Part shown: positions 7,872-16,228 of the stretch, piece after piece
How positions within the stretch are numbered: the first letter of the stretch is position 1
Layout of the letters: the number at the start of each line of letters is the position of its first letter
Source of the DNA: Pseudomonadota bacterium
GTDB lineage: Bacteria; Pseudomonadota; Gammaproteobacteria; Xanthomonadales; Ahniellaceae
DNA: 64,000 nt
Reading direction: 5' to 3'
Assembly: GCA_022843465.1 (NCBI GenBank)
Contig: JALHNO010000004.1
Location: 186,001 to 250,000 of the forward strand
Notes under the pieces: generated by a model
What the model was told of the DNA's origin: nothing
The model's input: the letters and a program-made list of their open reading frames with translations, nothing else
Database searches by the model: none
Made by a program: the position numbers and the translations under genes

Positions 7872-9290
7872 TACAGCGGTGCGCGCAGCAAGCTCGGCCG
7901 TGCGCCGTTGCGCAATGCCGGTTTTCTGGTGGATGTGAAAGGCAATGTGCGTGTTGCCTATGGTAGCGACACGGCACTGAATACGAAGATCTACACGCGT
8001 GCTTCCGAGGGTGGCGAGTGGAAGCTCGTCGTCGATCAGGCGACCGACGAGCTGGGCTCCTGGCCGATTGGATTCGCGGGCGATATCGATACGATCTATG
8101 TGCAGCGCGAGGAGAAGACCGGTCCCGACAGTCTGTATCGGATGAGCCTGGCCGATGGCAAATTGACCCGGGCGCTGGGCGACCCGGTCAGCAATCCAAC
8201 GCAGTACTACGCCACGGTCGATGGTGGCGACCTGTACGGCGTCGGATTCGACGCTGGCAAGAGCCGCGTCGCGCTGATCGGCGATTCTGACGAAGCTGTG
8301 CTGCAGGCCTCCTTGCAGAAGGCGTTCGCTGACGAACAGGTGGAGATCGTCAACTTCAGCGACGATGGAAATTTTGCGCTGGTCCTGGTGTCCAGCAGCG
8401 CAAACCCGGGTGACTTCTATCGATTTGATCGGCGCACCAAGAACCTCGACTACCTCAGCAGCCGGGGTCAATGGCTGGACCTGCAACAACTCTCCGCGAA
8501 GCGCCCGGTGCAGTTCAAAGCCCGCGATGGCATCGCCTTGCACGGGTATCTGAGTGTTCCGCCAGGCAAGGAAGCGAAAAAACTGCCGTTGCTGGTGTGG
8601 GTGCATGGCGGGCCACATGGTGTGCGCGACTACGCTGGCTACGATGACGAGACCCAGATCTTTGTGTTTGGCGGCTATGCCGTGTTGCAGCTCAACTACC
8701 GCGGCTCCAGCGGGTATGGGCAGGCGTTCGAGAAGGCCGGCTATGGCCGATGGGGCGCCGAGATGCAGGACGATCTGACCGATGCCACGCGCTGGGCGAT
8801 CGAGCAGGGCATTGCTGATCCCGAGCGTATCTGCATCGGCGGTGCCTCTTATGGGGGCTATGCGGCCATGATGGGCGCGGTGCGCGAGCCCAAGCTGTAT
8901 CGATGTGCGATCAGCTACGTTGGTGTCCATGACTTGTCGAAGATGCTGACACGTGGCGACATCAACGACACGGAATTCGGCGAGTCTTACCTCAAGTTGG
9001 CGCTGGGTGACAGTAAGGATGCGCTCGTGCAGCGCTCGCCTGTTTCCGCAGCGGCTCAGATCGAGGCGGCAGTTTTCATTGCCGCTGGTGCCTTGGACCA
9101 GCGCGTGCCGATCGTGCATGCCAAGGAAATGACCGAGGCGCTCGATCGCGCCGGAAAGAAATACGAGTACATGCTCAAGAAGCGTGAAGGTCACGGCTAC
9201 TACGAGGAGCAGAGCCGCAAAGACCTCTACCAGGGGATACTCAAGTTTCTGGATACGCATATCGGTCGCACGAAAGTGGTCGAGAAATAG
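7296..9290 (+). CDS. Secreted S9 family (prolyl oligopeptidase-type) serine peptidase
   Basis: 664 residues with a signal peptide (MRGFACLLLMLSAVVGHA). Residues about 30-400 form a beta-propeller with WD40-like strands such as ARLSPDGDYLAV. The C-terminal alpha/beta-hydrolase domain starts near LPLLVWVHGGPHG. Ser518 is the nucleophile in GGASYGGYAAM; the acid is in AAGALDQRVP and the histidine in REGHGYYEEQ. The family cleaves short peptides, often after proline or acyl-amino acids, here probably in the periplasm or outside. Start ATG 7296 follows a purine-rich GAGGGTTGAGAG. It is the intact version of the truncated copy at 5794. Exact substrate is unknown. Confidence 0.9.
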   Translation: MRGFACLLLMLSAVVGHAADPAAESKPHTLDDLLRSWEIRDARLSPDGDYLAVTIPRAGGKLILGVFPIGRPSEAKLIQVPTPGEMIGGFTWVSPKRLVISIAKQFGGAQMQPYSTGELWAVNADGGEFKVLHTWRGDMQTGTKLNQTQSLNTFAYLLDGLRDDDDHVLIYTAPIVENAQSGVFHELYRLNVYSGARSKLGRAPLRNAGFLVDVKGNVRVAYGSDTALNTKIYTRASEGGEWKLVVDQATDELGSWPIGFAGDIDTIYVQREEKTGPDSLYRMSLADGKLTRALGDPVSNPTQYYATVDGGDLYGVGFDAGKSRVALIGDSDEAVLQASLQKAFADEQVEIVNFSDDGNFALVLVSSSANPGDFYRFDRRTKNLDYLSSRGQWLDLQQLSAKRPVQFKARDGIALHGYLSVPPGKEAKKLPLLVWVHGGPHGVRDYAGYDDETQIFVFGGYAVLQLNYRGSSGYGQAFEKAGYGRWGAEMQDDLTDATRWAIEQGIADPERICIGGASYGGYAAMMGAVREPKLYRCAISYVGVHDLSKMLTRGDINDTEFGESYLKLALGDSKDALVQRSPVSAAAQIEAAVFIAAGALDQRVPIVHAKEMTEALDRAGKKYEYMLKKREGHGYYEEQSRKDLYQGILKFLDTHIGRTKVVEK

Positions 9291-9352
9291 CCATCGCGCG
9301 CCGCTGCCCGCCCAAGATCACGATCGCGGCCATTGCGTCGGGCAGAAAGGCC

Positions 9353-9444
9353 GGCGGAGAGACCTGGACACCCAACAAAGGCGACATCTCGCAGACCAGG
9401 CGGAGAGACCTGGACACCCAACAAAGGCGACATCTCGCAGACCA
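9353..9444 (+). repeat. Two perfect tandem copies of a 46-bp unit
   Basis: Units at 9353-9398 and 9399-9444 are identical, starting GGCGGAGAGACCTGGACACC. They lie in the 464-base gap between the peptidase and the convergent Ig-like gene. That gap also has a 16-base GC palindrome at 9529-9544 but no gene. There are no spacers, so it is not a CRISPR. Confidence 0.93.
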
Positions 9445-9708
9445 CGTCACGGATCCGTACAACTGACTTCGCCCTCTGATCCGATCATCGTGGTGGCCAT
9501 CACCTACCCACGATCATCGCTGGTTCCACCCGGGCGCGCCCGGGCTCCATCACGGATCACGGCGTTTTGCGTTGTGTGGGGCGGCTTTTGTGTGCGGTCC
9601 GAGACAGTAATCTTCGTGGCTGAGGGATGGCGACAATCTGACAGGGATAACGAGAATTTGCCCCGACTTGTCGTCTCAGACCCATTTCCCAGGCCGTTGC
9701 AGGCGAAT

Positions 9709-9736
9709 GCCCGTCCCCGGAACTCCGGGAACGGGC
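9709..9736 (-). terminator. Hairpin after the Ig-like secreted protein gene
   Basis: GCCCGT-C-CCCGGA / TCCGGG-A-ACGGGC with a two-base loop: 12 paired bases around one mismatch. It lies 19 bases past the stop of the minus-strand gene. There is no clear U-tract. Confidence 0.55.
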
Positions 9737-9754
9737 GAATCGACGATCAAATCA

Positions 9755-10867
9755 TTAACGCGTTACTTGCACCGTGATGGTCGGCGACTTGCCTGCTGAC
9801 ACCTGGATCATATTGATGTCCTGCAGACGCGAGACGTCGGAAACGGTCTTGTTGATGGCGGAGTATTGGCCACGATCATTCAGCAGCACATGGGCTTCCT
9901 TGCGGCTGCCGTCAAAGACCAGCAGGTCTTCCATGCCATCCTTGTTCAAATCAGCCTTCGCGAAACTGACTGCCGTATCCTTCAAATCAATGCCGACCGC
10001 ACTCAGATCAGGCGTGTCGATCATTTCGCCTTCGGCTTGCTTGTTGGCGCCAAAGCTCGAAACCGTCACCCATACAAAACCAGTGCCGTAGCCGCCTGGA
10101 CCGTAGCAATCAACCCAGAACGGCGAGCTCCAGCTTACGTAGGCTGCATAGGCGCCGAATGGACCGCCATGAGAGCATGAGTTGGCGTTGGTGGATTGCC
10201 AGTTGATCCAGACGACTCCAGGTGCGTACAACCAGCTGGGTGTCGCCCAGACAAAGACGGTGGGTGGTGCCGGCGGTGCTGGCGACACGGTCAAGCCGGC
10301 GCTGGCCGAGGTCTGTCCGCCCGTACCAACGCAGGTGACAGTCACTTGCTGGTTGCTGGATGGAGTGACAACCTGGCTACCCGACGTACCGCTGATCGAG
10401 AGCGATCCTGTACTGCTGCAACTGGTGGCGTACTGTGCGCTCCAGCTGAAGGTCGAGCTCTGGCCCGTATAAATCGAGGCCGGCGAATAGCTGGCGTTGA
10501 CCACCGGAGGCGTGTTGGCGGATTGCACTGCAAGCGAAGCCGAGCCGTAGCCGATCTGATCGAGAGAACTCTCGCAGGTCACCTCGGCAAAAAGATTCGT
10601 GGTTGGACTTAGCGCAAGGCTGCCGCTGGAACCACCAAACGACAGGCCTGGCACGCCACTGATCTCGCAGAACGCGGCACCGGGGGCCGACCAGGAAAAC
10701 GTGGTCGACTGACCTGCCAGGATGGAATTGGGGGTGAACCTTGCCGTCACACGCAGAACACCGCCAGGCGGGATTCGTTGTGCAGCGTCGGCGCCAGCTG
10801 CCAAGCTTGGGCCGGTCGCGGCCAGCCCACCCAGCGCCAAGGCCAGGGAAACAAACAGATACTTCAT
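9755..10867 (-). CDS. Secreted protein with Ig-like repeats and an FG-GAP-like C-terminus
   Basis: I chose ATG 10867 (MKYLFVSLALALGG) because it gives a clean signal peptide cut after SLAAGA and has GGGAG just upstream; a further 18 codons are open before it. The 370-residue product holds two similar units with SILAGQSTTFSWSA and SIYTGQSSTFSWSA followed by a Cys, the PKD/Ig-like pattern of extracellular proteins. A third, aromatic-rich unit is around residues 200-270. The C-terminal 90 residues include FAKADLNKDGMEDLLVFDG, an FG-GAP/VCBS calcium-binding type motif. Role probably surface attachment or matrix; no enzyme motif is seen. Confidence 0.75.
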   Translation of the reverse strand: MKYLFVSLALALGGLAATGPSLAAGADAAQRIPPGGVLRVTARFTPNSILAGQSTTFSWSAPGAAFCEISGVPGLSFGGSSGSLALSPTTNLFAEVTCESSLDQIGYGSASLAVQSANTPPVVNASYSPASIYTGQSSTFSWSAQYATSCSSTGSLSISGTSGSQVVTPSSNQQVTVTCVGTGGQTSASAGLTVSPAPPAPPTVFVWATPSWLYAPGVVWINWQSTNANSCSHGGPFGAYAAYVSWSSPFWVDCYGPGGYGTGFVWVTVSSFGANKQAEGEMIDTPDLSAVGIDLKDTAVSFAKADLNKDGMEDLLVFDGSRKEAHVLLNDRGQYSAINKTVSDVSRLQDINMIQVSAGKSPTITVQVTR

Positions 10868-11702
10868 TCTCAAACTCCCGTGTTTGCGTGCTTTGGAAAA
10901 GGTCGCACGTGTGGAAACCATTGGTTTTATTTGCAGCAGTGGTCATTGGCATTGGCCCGCTGCGATGATTGCCAAATACAACTCGGCAACAGCGGCGAAT
11001 ATAGATCATTGCTTTGAACGGAAACGGAACGCTTGCCACAATTCATCGTGGCGACTTATTGACTTCCCATTGATGTCATGCGCGCCGCAGGGGCAGTGCC
11101 GGGCGGCACTACGTAATTTTGTGTTGATGCAAATTATATGAATTCATGGTATTGGCAGACCGAAAGGTGAGCGCGGCAGTGCCGCTTCGTTTTTCAGCCG
11201 ATGGACAATCTGATCAGCCCAGGCGGATTCAAGACTGAAGCGTAAGCGCCGCTCCGGACAAGGCGTGCACCGTAGTCGCGGCCGCATATCGCGCAGCCCA
11301 AAGCGGCGGATGAGTCGTTAGGGCGCTTCCGGCAATCATCGGCGCAAATACCTGAAATGCGCCGTGGTAGCAAAAAAATTCCATCCGGCGTGCCTGCTCG
11401 GGATGGCAAACACCCGGATGAAGACCTGCTGCTATGGCTCGACCCCCGCAAATCGAGTATGCCGGCGCGCTGCAATGCGCGCCGCCCGTGCGCTTGCCGC
11501 GTATACGCTTGCCGCGCTTGGCGCACGGTTCGTACTGCACAATGCCAGCGTCGGCAGGATTGGGCGGAGGGCGTGATGGGGCCTTGCGGGACGTGACCCG
11601 ATTCCTGAGGTCTCATTGTTGTGTGTTCCAATGCAAACCCGCACGGGTGCCCGCTGTTCACGTGCCGCGGGCGGTGGTCATTCTGGACAGGTTACTGCCA
11701 CA
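10868..11702. other. 835-base gap; AT-rich promoter region and a possible RAYT transposase N-terminal scrap
   Basis: The part nearest the Ig-like gene (10940-11160) is AT-rich relative to the genome and probably carries its promoter. At 11434 on the plus strand a short piece reads MARPPQIEYAGAL, like the N-terminus of REP-associated tyrosine transposases, before losing any resemblance. Longer open frames on both strands here have no recognisable domain and I do not call them. Confidence 0.45.
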
Positions 11703-12992
11703 ATGGACGCGCGAAACTCAACGGCGCAGTCGGTAAACAGGGGGCTCCGGGTGCTGACCATTTTGTACCAGGCAGCGATCGTCATACTGACCTTGTTGTT
11801 GCTCTTCAGCCTTCGTCGACAGTTTGGTCTCGCGCCGATGTACGTATTCATCGGTGCACTGCAGGTCCTGCAGACCTTGAGCGCAACGATTTTCGTGCAG
11901 ACCGAGTTGGGGCTGCTCATGAGCCCCGGTTCATCGGTGATGTTCGGGGTCGGCCTTGTCGGTGTGTTGTTGGTCTACCTCCGCCACGATGCCATGGAAG
12001 CTCAGCGGATGATCTTCGCCCTGCTGGCTGCCAATGCGTCGGCCGGGGCGGTGATGTTCCTGCTGTCGCTCCAGATACATGAGCCCTCGGTCTTCAATGG
12101 GCCGTCATTCAGCGAGGAGAGCCTCTTCCAGGGAAGCGGCATGCTCGTACTCGGAACTGTCCTGCTTGCGATTGACGCCCTGCTTGTCGTGGTGCTGTAC
12201 GAGTTTTTTGCTCGACGTGCTGCAGGCGTGTTCCTGCCGATCCTGGCTACGCTCGTATTGGTCCTCGCATTCGACAGCCTGGTGTTTGTCTCGGCGGCGT
12301 TCTGGGGTGACCCGAAGTTCCTGTCGATCCTTGTCAACTCTGTGCTCAGCAAGGCGCTGATCGCCACCGGCTACGCTGTGGTCAGCGCGGCTTATCTGCA
12401 CTGGTTCGAGCGCGAGCTGTTCGTGTTTTTTGCCGGGACGCAGCCGCGCGATATCTTCGCCATGCTCACCTATCGCCAGAAGTACGAGCTCTTGCTGCGC
12501 GAGGCGATGCACGACGGGCTGACCGGGGTCTACAATCGTGCCTACTTCAATGCCACAGCGCAGCATGATGTTTCGACATGCTGGGGTGCTCAGCGCCCGT
12601 TGTCGCTGCTCTTCATCGATCTGGATCGTTTCAAGCAGGTAAACGATACGCACGGCGCCCAGGTAGGAGACGCAGTACTTCGGGCCACCGCGGAATGCCT
12701 CGCCCGCGGGAGGCGCCCTGCTGACCATGTCAGCCGCTTCGGTGGAGAGGAATTTGCCGTGGTTCTTCCTAACACCAGCGTGATAGACGCATTGAGCATT
12801 GCGGAAAAATTGCGCATGGAGATCGCGTTGCTCCACGCCCAGGGGTTGAGCCCGGTGAAGACCACGGCCAGCTTCGGTGTGTCTTCCTTGCCGGAAGATG
12901 GCACAACACTGCCGCAGCTCGTCGAGGCCGCTGATCGCCGGCTGCAGCGCGCGAAAGCCTCTGGCCGTGATCGCGTCGAGACCAGGGACTGA
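11703..12992 (+). CDS. Membrane-bound diguanylate cyclase (GGDEF)
   Basis: ATG 11703 is preferred (MDARNSTAQ), leading directly into the first membrane helix; upstream in-frame ATGs lack family-like sequence. The 429-residue protein has six or seven hydrophobic helices over residues 15-250, then a GGDEF domain opening at HDGLTGVYNRAYFN. The active-site loop is GGEEF, a functional variant, so cyclic di-GMP synthesis is expected. RPAD lies exactly five residues before GGEEF, which is the RxxD inhibitory site for product feedback. The membrane part probably senses a signal at or in the membrane. It stands alone without an obvious operon partner. Confidence 0.9.
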   Translation: MDARNSTAQSVNRGLRVLTILYQAAIVILTLLLLFSLRRQFGLAPMYVFIGALQVLQTLSATIFVQTELGLLMSPGSSVMFGVGLVGVLLVYLRHDAMEAQRMIFALLAANASAGAVMFLLSLQIHEPSVFNGPSFSEESLFQGSGMLVLGTVLLAIDALLVVVLYEFFARRAAGVFLPILATLVLVLAFDSLVFVSAAFWGDPKFLSILVNSVLSKALIATGYAVVSAAYLHWFERELFVFFAGTQPRDIFAMLTYRQKYELLLREAMHDGLTGVYNRAYFNATAQHDVSTCWGAQRPLSLLFIDLDRFKQVNDTHGAQVGDAVLRATAECLARGRRPADHVSRFGGEEFAVVLPNTSVIDALSIAEKLRMEIALLHAQGLSPVKTTASFGVSSLPEDGTTLPQLVEAADRRLQRAKASGRDRVETRD

Positions 12993-13080
12993 GGTGACGG
13001 ATATCGGCGGTGCTTGGGTTGGCTTGTAAGCGCGGGCGCATGGTCAATAAGTCACGACTCGTACTGCCACTTCAGTACCG

Positions 13081-13311
13081 ATGGCCATCCTGCCATGGCA
13101 GGCCCCGTGCGAATCGAACGTCCCGGCGCACGGCAATGCGCGTGCGTATCGGGTCGCTGACGATGAGGCCTGTGAGGCGTTTCTGCCTCAGTTGGCTCGC
13201 GTATGCGAGTGCTTCGATTGGCCGGCGCATGCGTGTTGCCTGAAGCACAACCTCTGCCATCTGCTGGTGGAGGCGGCGCAGGCGACGCGACGGGCGAAAG
13301 GTACCAGCTGA
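13081..13311 (+). pseudogene. Degenerate REP-associated tyrosine transposase (RAYT) fragment
   Basis: 76 codons read AHGNARAYRVADDEACEAFL and then HACCLKHNLCHLLVEAAQ. This follows the Y1/RAYT pattern RGNxRxxxFxDDxDxxxFL ... HAYxLMxNHxHLLVExxxxxL. The HUH histidine pair is damaged (NLCH instead of NHVH) and the C-terminal half with the catalytic tyrosine is missing. REP-like palindromes at 19288-19361 fit a genome where this transposase family has acted. The 12993-13440 gap otherwise shows only the terminator at 13402. Confidence 0.6.
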
Positions 13312-13401
13312 ACGGGATCGGCCAGCCGGTTCGGGTTGGACGGCTCTGGGGCGCAAGCAGCCGGCCCGGCGGGCGCAGCGCAGCAGGAGGCAGCAACGAA
13401 A

Positions 13402-13422
13402 AAGCCGGCACGCAGCCGGCTT
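13402..13422 (-). terminator. Intrinsic terminator, apparently the original one of tRNA-Val
   Basis: On the minus strand: AAGCCGGC, five-base loop, GCCGGCTT, then a run of T. It stands 19 bases beyond the left copy of the tRNA-Val 3' half, in the right orientation and distance to end that tRNA transcript. Its presence on this side, and not beside the intact tRNA, shows that DNA was inserted between tRNA and terminator. Confidence 0.75.
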
Positions 13423-13440
13423 GGTCGAATACCCGATGGG

Positions 13441-13487
13441 TATGGTGGGCGGTACAGGGCTTGAACCTGTGACCCCTGCCGTGTGAA
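13441..13487 (-). repeat. Attachment-site repeat: displaced 3' half of tRNA-Val
   Basis: 47 bases identical to 16263-16309, i.e. the 3' half of tRNA-Val including CCA, T arm and part of the anticodon arm. The sequence diverges at the anticodon loop. This is the classic footprint of tyrosine-recombinase integration into a tRNA gene. Confidence 0.9.
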
Positions 13488-13550
13488 CGACGGGAACAGC
13501 GTCCGCCTACGTCCGCCAGTGTTCGGCAAGTGGCTGTTACTAAAGACTAA

Positions 13551-14017
13551 ATGTCCACACCGAGAGTGCTTGAGCTGGCAGTGCGGATGAGCCGTCCGCT
13601 TGCCGACACTGAAGTGCTGCCTGTCAATTTCGAAGTCAATGTCCGGCGACAGATCGATGCTGCGTGGGCCAAAGCGCTGGAAGAGAACAACACGTACTTC
13701 CAGGTGGAGCGAGAGCGACTCGACCAATGGGCAGAAGATCAACTGTTGTCGGCCGAGCAGGCGCACAGGACATCAAGGCCCGGCTGAAGCACGGCAAGCG
13801 ACGCGCCAGGGCGGCAACGACGGTGGAAGACCAGGCTGCCGTGCAAGATGAGATCAAGGCGCTGGAGAGCCAGCAGCGTCGCCAACGGCGCGAGATTTTC
13901 GACGTGGAAGACGAAATCGAAGCGAAGCGCGATGGTCTCATCGCCGCTCTGGAGCGGCGTCTGAACCAGCGTAGCCATAGTCTTCGGTTGTTCAGGATTC
14001 GCTGGGCCCTTGCATAA
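13551..14017 (+). pseudogene. C-terminal fragment of a large DEAD/SNF2-type helicase, frameshifted
   Basis: From 13551 one frame reads FEVNVRRQIDAAWAKALEEN and ERERLDQWAEDQLLSAEQ, ending at 13787. A different frame takes over near 13760 with QDIKARLKHGKRRARAATT and RRQRREIFDVEDEIEAKRD, closing at LFRIRWALA. Together these match, from memory, the long coiled C-terminus of helicases that partner a site-specific methyltransferase in phage-defence loci. One small indel around 13750-13775 separates the halves. Walker motifs and the rest of the helicase are gone. The piece ends 44 bases before the winged-helix gene. Confidence 0.7.
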
Positions 14018-14050
14018 CATCACATGTAATGTAACATTGCACTTGCAATG
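14010..14050 (+). promoter_or_regulatory. Promoter with two palindromic operators before the AbiEi-like gene
   Basis: Two inverted repeats lie in tandem: 14017-14032 (ACATCACATGTAATGT, two central-flank mismatches) and 14035-14050 (CATTGCA-CT-TGCAATG, perfect). A possible -35 TTGCAT (14010-14015) and -10 TAACAT (14032-14037), 16 bases apart, overlap them. A regulator bound here would block transcription. Known AbiEi antitoxins repress their own operon through two inverted repeats, so the layout supports autoregulation. Confidence 0.65.
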
Positions 14051-14061
14051 CGATAATTGAT

Positions 14062-15093
14062 ATGCGACATATAGGATGGTCCTACGAGGATGTCATGCCT
14101 GAAATGCTTGAGAAAACGCTGCGGCACCTTCGGAATACGCGCGAACTGCGGGCAGAAGTCCTGGATCTGGCGGCCAGGCTGCTGGCTGGCAAACATTCGT
14201 CGGGCCGTGCGACCGTGATCGATCCGATCGTCAGCGAAGCCACCATTCGGGAAGAGTGGGACCGGCTGCTGCCGGCCATCGCGCCCGAGGCGCGTTCCCG
14301 AATGACCCTCGTAGTTCAACAGGGGGCGGAACCGCGCGGCGAGCAAGTCGGGTCCGACAAGCCGAGCGTCTTGACGCTTGATCGCCCCAACTACCGATTT
14401 GAAGTGCTTCGGCTACTGCTGGGAGCGAGCCTCGAAAAAGACGGCTCGCAACCGGAAGCAGGCATTGCTGCTCATATCGAAGGCACCCAGCTTGGTCTCA
14501 TCGATGCATTGGGTGCTTCGCTGACGCCGGTGCGGAGTTCGCTGGCTGCACTGCGCGATGCAGGCCTGATCGCCAACCTGCGCTGGCTGGAAATCACCCC
14601 CGAGGCGTTGTCGATGGAGCAGCTCAGTCGCTTGGGCGCGTTGCCCCAGGTACTGCGCTTCCGTTTTGAGCGCGGCGCCCGGATCAAGCCTCCGGCAGAA
14701 CTTGTGAAACGCGCGGAGCCGCTGCTCGGGCCCAATGGCCCGATGCTTTGGAAGCCCTTCTCGCTTTCTGGCACGCCAGTGGCGCAAAACGACGCGCCCG
14801 GATTGGACCTGATCGGCACGCCGCGCCTGGATCTTGTGGCGAATGTTTCCCGCACTGAGAAAACCTTCGATGCTGATGTAATGCGTCTGCTCGATGACGG
14901 CCTGGAGCCGGATCCGAATCCTCTGGCCCCGGCGCCGGTTGTCGTGACCCTGGTGCGTGCGAGCACCCGGTTCGACCGCAATGCTGGCATTGGCCAATCC
15001 CGCTGCGCACATCCCTGCGATGTCTTCCTGTCCCTGCTCGACATGGGCCTGCGCGAGCAAGCCCTGCAATATGCCAAAGCGGTGAAACTGTGA
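14062..15093 (+). CDS. AbiEi-like winged-helix protein, predicted antitoxin/autoregulator
   Basis: 343 residues from ATG 14062; no good ribosome site is visible. The N-terminal 110 residues are helical and family-unknown. Around residues 115-180 there is a winged-helix-like stretch (FEVLRLLLGASLE, LTPVRSSLAALRDAGLI). The C-terminal part has IGTPRLDLVANV and ends HPCDVFLSLLDMGLREQA, a pattern like AbiEi/antitoxin C-terminal domains (APRxDL ... CDxxLxLLD). It overlaps the nucleotidyltransferase start by four bases (GTGA), as in type IV AbiE modules, and two palindromes precede it. It lies in the decayed tRNA-Val island but is itself complete. Family assignment is by motif resemblance and context, so moderate. 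Confidence 0.55.
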   Translation: MRHIGWSYEDVMPEMLEKTLRHLRNTRELRAEVLDLAARLLAGKHSSGRATVIDPIVSEATIREEWDRLLPAIAPEARSRMTLVVQQGAEPRGEQVGSDKPSVLTLDRPNYRFEVLRLLLGASLEKDGSQPEAGIAAHIEGTQLGLIDALGASLTPVRSSLAALRDAGLIANLRWLEITPEALSMEQLSRLGALPQVLRFRFERGARIKPPAELVKRAEPLLGPNGPMLWKPFSLSGTPVAQNDAPGLDLIGTPRLDLVANVSRTEKTFDADVMRLLDDGLEPDPNPLAPAPVVVTLVRASTRFDRNAGIGQSRCAHPCDVFLSLLDMGLREQALQYAKAVKL

Positions 15094-15968
15094 AGCGCAT
15101 GGAGCTGGATGCCAGCGACTTGCTTCAACGCGTCGCTGAGCGCGTCCCAGCCGGGTTGCGTACCAAAGTCGTGGTGATTGGCAGCATCGCCAGCGCGTGG
15201 GCCTTTCGCGACGTTTCAGGAACCCACGCCGTCGCCACCAAGGACATCGATCTACTACTTCTCCCGGCCATCGATGCTGTCACTACGGCGGAAATGCTGG
15301 GGCAAGAAATGCTGGATGAAGGCTGGCTACCTCGATACCCGGGCGGCATCCAGCCCGGCAGAGCGGAAACACCGGACACCCAGCTTCCCGCCTTGCGGCT
15401 TAGTCCGCCGGGAGAGCCCGAAGGCTGGTTCGTCGAGTTGCTGGCAGCACCGCTCAGCAGTCAAACCACACGCAAACACTGGCAACGCTTCCATACCGAC
15501 CTGGGCGACTTTGGCCTGCCGAGCTTCCGCTACATGCCGGTTGCCGTCGAAGGCGCTGAGAACACCGACTTCGGTCTGCGTGTTGCGCGACCGTCCAACA
15601 TGGGGCTGGCGCATCTGCTCGAACATGCCGACCCCGATCGCACACTAATTTCCAACCTGCCGGGCACGCCGTCGCGCTTCATCAAGGACGTTGGGCGTGC
15701 GATCTCACTGTGGTGGTTGGCGCGCGAGCAATCGCCAATGGCCGGCGATGGCTGGCTGGCCAAATGGCGTGAAACACTGGCTGGGCTGTATCCCGAACGC
15801 AAGGACGAGATGAAGGCGGCGGCACGGGCCGGGCTTTCGAGCGTCACCGACCACCTGCGCGAAACTCATGGCATTGCACTCAATGGCGTTCTGGCACCGC
15901 ATGGCACCACGCTGGAGGCGTTTCGCCGCGCACACGCTAGCCTGACCGACCTGTTCGAAACACTCTGA
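15090..15968 (+). CDS. Nucleotidyltransferase of the AbiEii/minimal NTase type, predicted toxin
   Basis: 292 residues, GTG start 15090 overlapping the upstream stop; ATG 15099 is an alternative. The nucleotidyltransferase signature is VVIGSIASAWAF followed by ATKDIDLLLLP, i.e. GS-x(n)-T-K-D-x-D, with Asp residues expected to bind magnesium. A later RFIKDVGRAISLWW resembles the KD-containing motif of AbiEii proteins. AbiEii-like toxins transfer nucleotides to RNA, notably tRNA acceptor ends (MenT relatives), and halt growth on phage infection; whether this one does is inference. Both the gene and its partner are intact while flanking defence genes are broken, which fits a toxin-antitoxin pair that resists deletion. 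Confidence 0.7.
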   Translation: MKRMELDASDLLQRVAERVPAGLRTKVVVIGSIASAWAFRDVSGTHAVATKDIDLLLLPAIDAVTTAEMLGQEMLDEGWLPRYPGGIQPGRAETPDTQLPALRLSPPGEPEGWFVELLAAPLSSQTTRKHWQRFHTDLGDFGLPSFRYMPVAVEGAENTDFGLRVARPSNMGLAHLLEHADPDRTLISNLPGTPSRFIKDVGRAISLWWLAREQSPMAGDGWLAKWRETLAGLYPERKDEMKAAARAGLSSVTDHLRETHGIALNGVLAPHGTTLEAFRRAHASLTDLFETL

Positions 15969-16009
15969 TGATGGTGCCGACAAGCGCCCACGATGGAAGT
16001 ACACACAAC

Positions 16010-16228
16010 ATGACCGACACCAATCCCGCAAAGTTCAAGAAGCTGGTCACCCTGCTCAGGGAGCTGTTCCAGCTCGACCAGCCGGATCTGGATTTCGGCA
16101 TCTACCGGATCAACGACATAGGACAGGTCGTTCAGCACGCGCAGCATCGGCGACAGGGGCATATGCCTTTGATCTCGCGAGGCATCTGGCGGACAAGTTT
16201 CCGTACCAGCGTCCGTACAGCGACTTAG
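16010..16228 (+). pseudogene. 5' stub of a site-specific DNA methyltransferase
   Basis: ATG 16010 opens MTDTNPAKFKKL, then LLRELFQLDQPDLDFGIYRI, the N-terminus I recall from large adenine-specific methyltransferases paired with helicases in defence loci. After about 34 codons the similarity ends abruptly (near 16112) and the frame runs through unrelated sequence to a stop at 16228. All catalytic motifs (FxGxG, DPPY) are missing. The start lies 41 bases after the nucleotidyltransferase stop, so the methyltransferase was probably the next gene of the operon. Confidence 0.65.

Noticed and set aside
7278-9260. A 660-codon open frame antisense to the S9 peptidase
   Set aside because: No domain is recognisable, and its other end is duplicated only because the peptidase 5' region is duplicated.
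9353-9444. CRISPR repeats
   Set aside because: The two units are directly adjacent with no spacer, and no cas gene is near.
11194-11661. 155-codon minus-strand gene in the gap before the cyclase
   Set aside because: Arginine/serine-rich translation with no domain, no ribosome site and poor codon usage.
13441-13487. A second tRNA-Val gene
   Set aside because: Only the 3' half is present; the D arm and acceptor 5' strand are absent, so it is an attachment-site copy.
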